Made by a program: the position numbers and the translations under genes. Under the pieces are notes generated by a model. The model had not been told where the DNA came from, made no database searches, and saw only the letters and a program-made list of their open reading frames with translations. Below, in pieces: positions 1-5,560 of a stretch of 5,560 nt of DNA. The stretch is from Oceanospirillaceae bacterium UBA7410 (GTDB lineage: Bacteria > Pseudomonadota > Gammaproteobacteria > Pseudomonadales > Balneatricaceae). Location: positions 1 to 5,560 of the forward strand of contig DKMQ01000072.1 in the NCBI GenBank assembly GCA_002470565.1. Direction: 5' to 3'. The first letter of the stretch is position 1; the number at the start of each line of letters is the position of its first letter.

Positions 1-156
1 GTTTTGTTTGAAAACTACCTGAAAGACCACGAAGCTCCTGAAGATTGTGAATTTTACATGTGCGGTCCTCCAATGATGAACGCAGCAGTTGTGAAAATGT
101 TACAAGACTTAGGTGTTGAAGACGAAAACATTATGTTGGATGATTTTGGCGGATAA
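1..156 (+). CDS. nqrF: Na+-translocating NADH:quinone reductase subunit F, C-terminal fragment
   Basis: This is the 3' end of a gene that begins upstream of the window; 51 codons remain before a TAA at 154-156. NqrF is the membrane-anchored subunit that oxidises NADH through FAD and a 2Fe-2S centre and feeds electrons into the Na+-pumping NQR complex. The visible part is the end of the ferredoxin-reductase-like NAD-binding domain. It contains the MCGPPMMN nucleotide-binding motif at residues 20-27 of the fragment and ends in LDDFGG, the C-terminus I recall from Vibrio and other gammaproteobacterial NqrF proteins. The FAD-binding, 2Fe-2S and N-terminal membrane parts lie outside the window. 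The genes that follow, apbE and nqrM, both serve NQR assembly and support the call. Confidence 0.95.
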   Translation, partial: VLFENYLKDHEAPEDCEFYMCGPPMMNAAVVKMLQDLGVEDENIMLDDFGG

Positions 157-1195
157 GTTCTACCACTTAAAAGGAATCAGCCTAGCCATGTGGTATGCAT
201 TAATGCTTACCATGTTGCTGGGCTGTTCTGTGTCTCAAGCGCCAAAAATTGAAGCTATTACTGGCTTGTCTATGGGGACAAGTTACACAGTAAAGTGGGT
301 GCAACGAGTAGACCAAAAAAGTCAAACAAGCAGTGACATTGCTCGCGGTGTTGCTATAGAGCTTGAAAGAATTGAAGCTAGCATGTCAACTTACATGGAC
401 GCTTCGGATCTTAGTGGTTTTAATGGTGCAAGTGCTGGGCAATGGCATAGCGTTCCAGCAGAAATGGCCACATTAGTCGCACAGTCACTTGAGTTGAGTG
501 AGCAAACCAACGGTGCGTTTGATATTACTGTGGGACCCATAGTTAACCTGTGGGGTTTTGGGCCAGACCCAATGCCTGTAAATAGTCCTTCACAAGCTGC
601 TCTTGATGCACTAAGGCCTTTAATTGGATACCAATCTTTAAAAGTACAAATACAACCACCAGTCATGTTAAAGAGTACTGACAGTACAATTGATCTGTCG
701 GCAATTGCCAAAGGCTATGGGGTGGATGCAGTGGCTAGGTGGCTGGATTCCAAAGGCCTGGATGACTACCTCGTAGAAGTTGGTGGAGAGCTTCGTGCTA
801 AAGGGTTTAAACCTGATGGCACGCCTTGGCGTATTGCTATAGAAACACCATCTATTGATGCTAAGCAAATCTACCAAGTAATCAACGTGAGTAATATTGC
901 GGTTGCAACTTCTGGAAATTACCGCAATTATTATGAATTGGATGGCGTTAGATATGCCCATACTTTAGACCCTCATACTTTAAGGCCCGTCACGCATAAC
1001 TTAGCCTCAGTCACGGTGATGGATGCCAGCGCTGCTAGAGCTGATGCACTGGCTACAGCATTAATGGTAATGGGAAGTGAAAAAGGTATTATTTGGGCAA
1101 CTATGCACCAAGTGCCTGCATACTTTATAATGAAACAACTCGATGGATTTGCGGCTCAATCTACCGCAAACTTCACAGATTACTTGGAGAACTAA
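140..1195 (+). CDS. apbE: FAD:protein FMN transferase (ApbE lipoprotein)
   Basis: ApbE transfers FMN from FAD to a threonine of target proteins, here most likely NqrB and NqrC, on the periplasmic side of the inner membrane. Family motifs numbered from this start (351 aa): MGT at 45-47, DITVGP at 128-133 followed by NLWGFG, IAKGYG at 189-194, VGGEL from 214, TSGNYRNYY from 257, HTLDPHT with H274, D277 and T280, and ADALAT with D302 and T306, which correspond to the metal/flavin-binding region of the family. An LLGC lipobox predicts lipidation at C29. The start is uncertain. ATG 140 gives a 28-residue signal peptide with lysines before the hydrophobic core and overlaps nqrF by 17 nt. ATG 188 has an AAGGA at 171-175 but would leave only 12 uncharged residues before the cysteine. 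GTG 113 and TTG 146 are also in frame. The stop codon abuts the nqrM start. Confidence 0.93.
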   Translation: MILADKFYHLKGISLAMWYALMLTMLLGCSVSQAPKIEAITGLSMGTSYTVKWVQRVDQKSQTSSDIARGVAIELERIEASMSTYMDASDLSGFNGASAGQWHSVPAEMATLVAQSLELSEQTNGAFDITVGPIVNLWGFGPDPMPVNSPSQAALDALRPLIGYQSLKVQIQPPVMLKSTDSTIDLSAIAKGYGVDAVARWLDSKGLDDYLVEVGGELRAKGFKPDGTPWRIAIETPSIDAKQIYQVINVSNIAVATSGNYRNYYELDGVRYAHTLDPHTLRPVTHNLASVTVMDASAARADALATALMVMGSEKGIIWATMHQVPAYFIMKQLDGFAAQSTANFTDYLEN

Positions 1196-1444
1196 ATGCA
1201 AACTTTAATCTTGTCCTTTGTCGTGTTATTGCTCATCGTTGCTGGAATGGCAGTGGGTGTATTAATGGGCCGAAAGCCTATAGCTGGATCTTGTGGTGGT
1301 ATGACCGCACTAGGTATGGATGTGGCATGCGATGTGTGTAAAGGCGACCCACAAGTGTGCGAAACAGAACAGCAAAAGAGTTTCAAAGCCGATAAAATGC
1401 TTCAAGATCAGGCAAGTGACGTTAGTTATGAGGCAAAGCGATAA
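1196..1444 (+). CDS. nqrM: NQR maturation protein NqrM (DUF539)
   Basis: This is an 82-residue protein with one N-terminal membrane segment (about residues 4-24) followed by a short cysteine-rich tail. The cysteines are C33, C45, C48 and C55, in the pattern GSCGG, then ACDVCKGDPQVC, which is the hallmark of the DUF539/NqrM family. NqrM is required for assembly of active Na+-NQR in Vibrio. A role in delivering iron to the intramembrane iron centre between NqrD and NqrE has been proposed, and the cysteine equivalent to C33 is reported as important. The ATG follows the apbE TAA directly with no spacer. A GGAG at 1186-1189, inside the end of apbE, is six bases upstream, so the two genes are almost certainly co-transcribed. 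After about residue 57 the tail is charged and not conserved as far as I can tell. Confidence 0.93.
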   Translation: MQTLILSFVVLLLIVAGMAVGVLMGRKPIAGSCGGMTALGMDVACDVCKGDPQVCETEQQKSFKADKMLQDQASDVSYEAKR

Positions 1445-1470
1445 GCATTTTATGCTAATAACCGCTTTGC
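1433..1470 (+). other. Hairpin spanning the nqrM stop codon, no U-tract
   Basis: A perfect 8-bp stem joins GCAAAGCG (1433-1440) and CGCTTTGC (1463-1470). A second 5-bp stem, AGCAT (1444-1448) with ATGCT (1452-1456) around a TTT loop, sits inside it. The outer arm is in the last nqrM codons and the TAA lies in the internal loop. The bases after 1470 (TCACCTAG) are not a U-run, so it is not a standard intrinsic terminator. It could mark the end of the nqr message, a processing site or an RNA-stabilising structure before sthA; the sequence does not decide between these. Confidence 0.5.
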
Positions 1471-1506
1471 TCACCTAGTAAAAATCAAGTACGACAGAGA
1501 AAAAAC

Positions 1507-2910
1507 ATGGCAGATTATGATTACGACTTGGTAGTAATTGGTACCGGGCCTGCGGGAGAGGCTGCAGCAATAAATGCTGCTAAATTAGGTCGTAAAGTAG
1601 CAGTGGTAGAAATGCGAGAGCAAGTAGGAGGTGGCTGCGCCCATAAAGGCACCATTCCTTCTAAAGCCCTACGCCATTCTGTGAAACAGATTGTTGAGTT
1701 TAATACTAACCCTTTGTTTCGTGTCATTGGAGAGCCTAAAAACTTTTCTTTTCCTCAAGTGCTTAAAACTGCCAGTGAAGTTATTGCCAAACAGGTAATG
1801 TTACGTACACAATTCTACGCACGCAATCGCGTAGATGTATTTTTTGGTTTTGCACGTTTTGTAGACCGTAATAATATTGAAATATTAGGTAACGAAACAA
1901 ATGAAAACCTAAGGTTTGATCAAGCAGTGATCGCTACTGGTTCTAGCCCTTATGAGCCCAGCGATATAGATTTTTCACACGAACGTATTTGCACCAGTGA
2001 TACTGTTCTTAACTTAAAACACACACCGCGCACCTTAATAATTTATGGTGCAGGGGTGATCGGTTGTGAATACGCTTCCATTTTTGCTGGCTTAGATGTG
2101 AAGGTTGACTTAGTGGATAACCGAGCTAACCTATTGGAGTTTCTTGATGTTGAAATTTCTGATTCCTTAAGTTACCACTTGCGCAATAACGGTGTGAGAA
2201 TACGCCATAATGAAACTTATAAAAGCGTTTCAGCCAATGACACTTCAGTAACGATAGAGATGGAGTCTGGCAAGCGTCTATGTGCGGATATGCTGTTGTT
2301 TTGTAACGGCAGATCAGGCAACACTAAAGGCGTTGGCTTAGAGAATCTTGGCATAGAAACTAATAGCCGAGGCCAGTTAGAAATTGACCAGCGTTACCAA
2401 ACGACTGTGGATGGCATTTATGCAGCAGGGGATGTAGTGGGTTGGCCAAGCTTAGCTTCAGCTGCCTATGACCAAGGCCGTTCAGCAGCTTCAGATTTAT
2501 TAGGCCTTCCAGGTGTTCGTTTTGTAGATGATGTGCCAACAGGCATTTATACTATTCCCGAAATTAGCTCTTTAGGCAAAACTGAAGAGCAACTTACGGC
2601 TGAAAAGGTGCCTTATGAAGTAGGTCAGGCCTTCTTTAAAGACCTAGCTCGTGCACAAATTAGTGGAGAAGTAGTAGGGATGTTGAAAATATTATTCAAT
2701 CGTGACACCTATGAAATATTAGGTATACATTGTTTTGGGGACCGAGCTTCAGAAATTATTCATATCGGCCAAGCGATTATGAACCAAAAAGGTGACGCCA
2801 ATACGATTGAGTATTTTGTTAATAACACCTTTAACTTTCCAACCATGGCTGAAGCTTACCGTGTGGCTGCGCAGTTAGGTATCAATAGAGCTCGGCAAAT
2901 TACTAACTAA
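1507..2910 (+). CDS. sthA: Soluble pyridine nucleotide transhydrogenase (Si-specific)
   Basis: This cytosolic FAD enzyme exchanges hydride between NADPH and NAD+, usually to remove excess NADPH. The 467 aa match the usual length of the family. The order is the FAD-binding fold with GTGPAG at 12-17, [17 protein letters not shown] from 41, the NAD(P)-binding fold with GAGVIG at 181-186, the second FAD motif AAGDV at 306-310, and a dimerisation domain ending in [15 protein letters not shown]. It belongs to the disulfide-reductase superfamily but lacks the redox disulfide: C44 is present and the second cysteine position is T49. The usual HPT active-site histidine is F444 (tyrosine in E. coli SthA as I recall it). 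Both features are normal for Sth and separate it from lipoamide dehydrogenase and glutathione reductase. The start is the only good ATG before the FAD motif; its ribosome site is weak (GAGA at 1497-1500). It lies 62 nt after nqrM on the same strand, so read-through from the nqr operon is possible. Confidence 0.97.
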   Translation: MADYDYDLVVIGTGPAGEAAAINAAKLGRKVAVVEMREQVGGGCAHKGTIPSKALRHSVKQIVEFNTNPLFRVIGEPKNFSFPQVLKTASEVIAKQVMLRTQFYARNRVDVFFGFARFVDRNNIEILGNETNENLRFDQAVIATGSSPYEPSDIDFSHERICTSDTVLNLKHTPRTLIIYGAGVIGCEYASIFAGLDVKVDLVDNRANLLEFLDVEISDSLSYHLRNNGVRIRHNETYKSVSANDTSVTIEMESGKRLCADMLLFCNGRSGNTKGVGLENLGIETNSRGQLEIDQRYQTTVDGIYAAGDVVGWPSLASAAYDQGRSAASDLLGLPGVRFVDDVPTGIYTIPEISSLGKTEEQLTAEKVPYEVGQAFFKDLARAQISGEVVGMLKILFNRDTYEILGIHCFGDRASEIIHIGQAIMNQKGDANTIEYFVNNTFNFPTMAEAYRVAAQLGINRARQITN

Positions 2911-2917
2911 GTAACGC

Positions 2918-2947
2918 TTATCAACCCACTGACTAAATCTGTATTAT
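2918..2947 (+). promoter_or_regulatory. Possible sigma70-type promoter for the lol genes
   Basis: In the 73-nt gap between sthA and the permease gene, TTATCA (2918-2923) and TATTAT (2942-2947) match the -35 and -10 consensus at four and five of six bases, 18 bp apart. TATATT at 2945-2950 is an alternative -10 box. A start near 2954 would give a leader of about 30 nt with a small hairpin, GTATG-TTTT-CATAC at 2956-2969, just before the AGGAAG ribosome site at 2975-2980. The region is AT-rich, so chance matches are likely. Confidence 0.3.
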
Positions 2948-2983
2948 ATTAGCGGGTATGTTTTCATACTAATCAGGAAGCAC

Positions 2984-4225
2984 ATGTTTCAATCGATTGC
3001 TTTGACTGTCGGTCTAAGATACACAAGGGCTCAACGACAGAATCACTTCATTTCCTTCATTTCGCTAATCTCTATGCTTGGTTTAGTGCTAGGTGTCACT
3101 GTGCTTATCCTTGTTCTGTCTGTAATGAACGGTTTTGACCAAGAATTACGCCAGCGCATTTTAGGCATGGTCCCCCATGCCACTGTACAAACTGCTGAGC
3201 CTATAATGTATTGGCAACAACCAGCAAAGCTAGCCATGCAAGTGGAAGGTGTTGTTGGGGTTGCGCCATTTGTTCATGGTCAAGGCATGTTTAATAATAG
3301 AGGCCGAGTGCAGCCAGTGTTACTCAATGGTATTGAACCTGAAGCTGAAGCTTTGGTATCTATATTGCCAAATCACATGATAAAAGGCTTGGTGTCAGAC
3401 CTAAAGGCTGGAGAATTCAATATCCTTATGGGTGATCTTTTGGCACGACAACTAGGTGCGCGATTGGGTGATAAGGTGACTTTATTTTTACCTGAAGCCT
3501 CCTTAACTGTTGCCGGCATTATACCTCGTTTAAAACGCTTCACTTTAGTTGGAATATTTAAAGTGGGGGCAGAGTTGGATGCTAACCTAGCCATCATGCA
3601 CATTGCTGATGCCAGTAAATTAAAGCGCTTAGGCGGAGGGGCAGAAGGTTTACGCTTAAAGTTAGATGATTTATTTACTGCACCTGATAAAGCTAAGCAA
3701 GTGGCACTGCAATTACCTGGTCAATATTGGACCAGTGACTGGACGCGTACTCATGGTAGCTTATTTCAGGCTATTCAGTTGGAGCGTCGCATGTTGGGGC
3801 TTTTGTTAATGCTAGTAGTGGCTGTTGCGGCCTTTAATATAGTGTCTACACTAGTGATGCTGGTTGTTGAGAAACAGGCTGATATCGCTATCTTGAGAAC
3901 CTTAGGAGCAAGTCAAAAAGAGGTCATGGGCATCTTTATAGTACAAGGTAGTATTATTGGGTTCTTAGGTACTTTAATAGGCACTTTGATAGGTGTTTTA
4001 CTTGCCCTTAATATTACTCAAATTGTTGATTGGGCTGAACAGGTTTTTGGCTTTAAAGTGCTCAGCGCTGAGGTATATTTTATTAGTTATTTCCCTTCTC
4101 AAGTCAGGTTTGAAGATGTGTTGTTTATCAGTATCGGCTCGTTTTTGTTGTGTGTAATGGCAACACTTTATCCCGCTTGGCGAGCATCTAAGGTAGAGCC
4201 GGCAGAGGTGTTACGTCATGAGTGA
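2984..4225 (+). CDS. Lipoprotein-releasing ABC transporter permease, LolC/LolE family (LolF-like)
   Basis: This inner-membrane permease extracts outer-membrane lipoproteins and hands them to periplasmic LolA, powered by LolD. The 413 aa have the family layout: membrane segment 1 at about 24-47 followed by the SVMNGFDQELRQRILG signature (46-61), a large periplasmic domain (about 50-265), then three membrane segments near 270-294, 314-342 and 376-395, ending in LYPAWRASKVEPAEVLRHE. The periplasmic stretch around GIIPRLKRF (179-186, with P181) resembles the LolA-binding Hook of E. coli LolC. FNIVSTLVMLVVEKQADIAILRTLGA and VYFISYFPSQ look more like E. coli LolE. With only one permease next to lolD, a LolF-type homodimer fits best, but a second permease elsewhere cannot be excluded, so I give no gene symbol. 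AGGAAG at 2975-2980 supports the start. The end overlaps lolD by 8 nt, a sign of coupled translation. Confidence 0.94.
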   Translation: MFQSIALTVGLRYTRAQRQNHFISFISLISMLGLVLGVTVLILVLSVMNGFDQELRQRILGMVPHATVQTAEPIMYWQQPAKLAMQVEGVVGVAPFVHGQGMFNNRGRVQPVLLNGIEPEAEALVSILPNHMIKGLVSDLKAGEFNILMGDLLARQLGARLGDKVTLFLPEASLTVAGIIPRLKRFTLVGIFKVGAELDANLAIMHIADASKLKRLGGGAEGLRLKLDDLFTAPDKAKQVALQLPGQYWTSDWTRTHGSLFQAIQLERRMLGLLLMLVVAVAAFNIVSTLVMLVVEKQADIAILRTLGASQKEVMGIFIVQGSIIGFLGTLIGTLIGVLLALNITQIVDWAEQVFGFKVLSAEVYFISYFPSQVRFEDVLFISIGSFLLCVMATLYPAWRASKVEPAEVLRHE

Positions 4226-4895
4226 TTGGGTACTGCAGGCTTGTGGGTTGGTGAAATCTTTTAAGGATGGGCAGCGTAAGATTGATGTTCTTAAAGCATT
4301 GGATTTGAACCTTGCAACAGGCCAAAGCATGGCTATTATTGGTAGTTCTGGTTCTGGAAAAAGTACTCTACTGCAGCTATTAGCAGGCCTAGAGCAGCCC
4401 GATGCTGGTGAAGTGTTAGTGGTAGGAGAATGCCTGTCTAACCTTACTGGTAATCAAGCAGCTACTTTGCGTAATAAGCGTTTAGGGTTTGTGTTCCAGT
4501 TTCATCATTTATTAGCAGAGTTTAGTGCGTTAGAAAACGTCATGTTGCCGCATATTATGGCCGGTAACAAACCTGCCATAGCAGAAAAAAAAGCTCAAGC
4601 AATGTTAGACCGGGTAGGTTTAGGGCATCGCACAAGCCATCGTCCAGGTACTCTTTCAGGTGGTGAACGTCAACGTGTAGCCATAGCACGTGCATTAATA
4701 AATGAGCCTGCTTGTTTACTTATGGATGAGCCTACTGGTAACTTAGATCGTCATAATGCAAAACAAATTTTGGTATTACTCAAACAACTCCAACTAGATT
4801 TGGGCACTGCATTTATTGCAGTAACCCATGACCTAGAATTAGCCAGCCAATTAGATGTGCAGTTTAAGTTGCTAGATGGAAAGTTAGTAAATTAG
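4218..4895 (+). CDS. lolD: Lipoprotein-releasing ABC transporter ATPase LolD
   Basis: This is the cytoplasmic ATPase of the Lol lipoprotein-release complex, which drives transfer of lipoproteins from the inner membrane to LolA. Its 225 aa form one complete nucleotide-binding domain: Walker A GSSGSGKST at 42-50, Q-loop FVFQFHHLL with Q94, ABC signature LSGGE at 146-150, Walker B CLLMDEP at 166-172 with E171, D-loop GNLD and switch histidine H204. All catalytic residues are present. The Q-loop region (FQFHHLLAEFSALENVMLP) matches the LolD/MacB branch of ABC ATPases, and the linked LolC/E permease makes LolD the clear choice over FtsE or MacB. The ATG lies inside the end of the permease gene (ATGAGTGA overlap), with GAGGTG at 4205-4210 as ribosome site. 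The last 4 nt overlap the end of the opposing DUF2062 gene. Confidence 0.97.
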   Translation: MSDWVLQACGLVKSFKDGQRKIDVLKALDLNLATGQSMAIIGSSGSGKSTLLQLLAGLEQPDAGEVLVVGECLSNLTGNQAATLRNKRLGFVFQFHHLLAEFSALENVMLPHIMAGNKPAIAEKKAQAMLDRVGLGHRTSHRPGTLSGGERQRVAIARALINEPACLLMDEPTGNLDRHNAKQILVLLKQLQLDLGTAFIAVTHDLELASQLDVQFKLLDGKLVN

Positions 4896-5398
4896 GGCTT
4901 TCGCTTAATCCAGTTACGTTTTACACGCCAGCTCCATATGAAGTGAACAGCGTAAAACGCCACCACTGCAAGAATAACACCACCTACAATAGATCCAGTG
5001 TAAAGTGGTTTCCACAATAAATGTAGCTGGTGAAATAACCAAGCCCTAGACCATTCAAAATCCACATCTAATCCAGGCGTTTGTAAAATCCAGCTGCCAA
5101 ATTTGTAATTCGCATACAGCATAGGTGCCATAGTAATTGGGTTACTGATCCACACTAATCCAATTGACATCGATAGGTTAGCCCTCCAAGCCAAAGCTAA
5201 GCTTGCAGCCAAAACCATTTGCAGTGGCATCGGGATCATGCAGCAAAAAACGCCTACAGCGCAGCCCTTAGCTACACTTGTGCGCTTAAAACTCCACAAC
5301 TGAGTATCATGCATCAAGCTATTTAGCCAGCTTAGGGATTTGTATTGGCTGAGTTTTTTGCTATCTGGGCTAATGCGTTTAAAAAACTTCCTTGGCAT
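4892..5398 (-). CDS. DUF2062 family inner-membrane protein
   Basis: This is a 168-residue basic membrane protein of unknown function. The DUF2062 hallmarks are visible: KRTSVAKGCAVGVFCCMIPMPLQ at about 38-60, and SNPITMAPMLYANYKFG at about 85-101. Hydrophobic segments lie near 43-70, 74-95 and 132-156. The N-terminus (MPRKFFKR) and the C-terminus (RVKRNWIKRKP) are strongly basic, suggesting cytoplasmic ends or contact with acidic lipid. The start is supported by TAAGG on the minus strand (5406-5410), seven bases from the ATG. Genes of this family sit near lol and comEC genes in other gammaproteobacteria as I recall, which fits here. The two genes converge tail to tail with lolD and share 4 nt (TTAG, 4892-4895). 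No biochemical role can be assigned from sequence. Confidence 0.88.
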   Translation of the reverse strand: MPRKFFKRISPDSKKLSQYKSLSWLNSLMHDTQLWSFKRTSVAKGCAVGVFCCMIPMPLQMVLAASLALAWRANLSMSIGLVWISNPITMAPMLYANYKFGSWILQTPGLDVDFEWSRAWLFHQLHLLWKPLYTGSIVGGVILAVVAFYAVHFIWSWRVKRNWIKRKP

Positions 5399-5516
5399 GG
5401 TCTAACCTTATAAATAATGTCAGGTAAGGCGTTTTTTAGGCGCAGCTCTTATCTGCTAATTATGCGCTTATATATAAGCTAAGCCAAGGTTTAGTGAGCT
5501 CAAGGATGAGACATTT
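5399..5516. promoter_or_regulatory. Divergent intergenic region with a 14-bp palindrome
   Basis: These 118 nt must carry the start signals for both the DUF2062 gene (leftward) and the gene starting at 5517 (rightward). The clearest element is a perfect palindrome, GCTTATATATAAGC, at 5466-5479. It contains -10-like hexamers on both strands (TATAAG at 5473-5478 on the plus strand and its mirror at 5467-5472 on the minus strand). The best plus-strand -35 is weak (TTATCT at 5449-5454). The palindrome may be an operator, a bidirectional promoter core or chance AT-rich symmetry. There is a T6 run at 5432-5437 but no GC-rich stem before it, so I do not call a terminator. Confidence 0.4.
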
Positions 5517-5560
5517 ATGTATATCTATAGCCTTTTTTTGTTACTGTTTTGGTGTGTGGG
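5517..5560 (+). CDS. Start of a membrane protein, possibly ComEC/Rec2 (truncated)
   Basis: An ATG at 5517 opens a frame of 14 complete codons plus part of another that runs off the window, encoding MYIYSLFLLLFWCV, a hydrophobic segment typical of a first membrane helix or signal sequence. AAGGA at 5502-5506, ten bases upstream, is a good ribosome site. In pseudomonads and relatives as I recall, the gene after the DUF2062/lol cluster is comEC, a multi-span protein for DNA uptake, so ComEC is the likeliest identity. That rests on synteny alone, since 14 residues hold no diagnostic motif. A second ATG at 5506 in another frame also stays open to the window end, but it has no ribosome site and overlaps the AAGGA. 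Confidence 0.5.
   Translation, partial: MYIYSLFLLLFWCV

Noticed and set aside
391..961. Minus-strand open frames opposite apbE (391-711 and 668-961)
   Set aside because: They lie fully opposite a well-supported ApbE gene with conserved motifs, show no recognisable domain, and have no convincing ribosome site; they are antisense shadows.
1093..1386. Open frames overlapping nqrM (plus 1093-1341, minus 1192-1386)
   Set aside because: NqrM at 1196-1444 has the full family cysteine pattern and a ribosome site; the other frames give unrelated, unrecognisable peptides.
1463..1506. Possible promoter for sthA in the nqrM-sthA gap
   Set aside because: I could not find a -35/-10 pair with sensible spacing; read-through or a promoter inside nqrM is equally possible.
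1507..2910. Lipoamide dehydrogenase or mercuric/glutathione reductase identity for the flavoprotein
   Set aside because: The second redox cysteine is threonine (T49) and the HPT histidine is replaced (F444), while the whole sequence follows SthA motifs.
3043..3603. Minus-strand open frames inside the Lol permease gene
   Set aside because: They are short, unrecognised and opposite a conserved permease, so coding is unlikely.
5428..5442. T6 run flanked by GGCG repeats as a terminator
   Set aside because: The flanking GGCG copies are direct, not inverted, so no stem forms before the T-run.
1..5560. Hidden mobile element, CRISPR array, defence or toxin system
   Set aside because: Genes are contiguous housekeeping genes in a familiar order; I saw no transposase, integrase, spaced direct repeats or tRNA-like sequence.

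Overview
The window shows ordinary chromosomal housekeeping DNA of a gammaproteobacterium, probably a marine or Oceanospirillales/Alteromonadales/pseudomonad-type organism. The evidence is a moderately AT-rich composition, a Na+-NQR tail followed by its maturation genes, a soluble transhydrogenase, and a Lol lipoprotein-export ABC pair. I recall a similar order (nqrF, apbE, nqrM/DUF539, sth, then lol genes and a comEC-side cluster) from Pseudomonas aeruginosa. I cannot fix the genus from the sequence.

Layout. Positions 1-156 hold the last 51 codons of nqrF. apbE (about 140-1195) and nqrM (1196-1444) follow with no free spacing, so all three look like the 3' end of one nqr operon. sthA (1507-2910) lies after a 62-nt gap that carries a hairpin without a U-tract. 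A 73-nt gap with a possible promoter precedes a LolC/E-family permease (2984-4225), which overlaps lolD (4218-4895) by 8 nt. A DUF2062 membrane protein (5398-4892, minus strand) converges on lolD with a 4-nt overlap of the two ends. A 118-nt divergent intergenic region containing a perfect 14-bp palindrome leads to the first codons of a membrane protein at 5517, possibly ComEC by synteny.

How the genes work together. NqrF is the NADH-oxidising subunit of the Na+-pumping NADH:quinone reductase. ApbE attaches FMN covalently to NqrB and NqrC, and NqrM is needed for maturation of the complex. SthA balances NAD(H) and NADP(H) in the cytosol, so the left half of the window is about NADH use and redox balance. 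The right half releases outer-membrane lipoproteins from the inner membrane: the permease and the LolD ATPase pass them to LolA. Only one permease gene is present here. It combines a LolC-like Hook with a LolE-like C-terminal half, which fits the single-permease LolF type.

I found no mobile element, CRISPR array, RNA gene, defence locus or sign of recent transfer. I see no support for an undescribed system. The points most worth checking are the LolF-like permease, the hairpin over the nqrM stop codon, the palindrome near 5470 and the start site of apbE.
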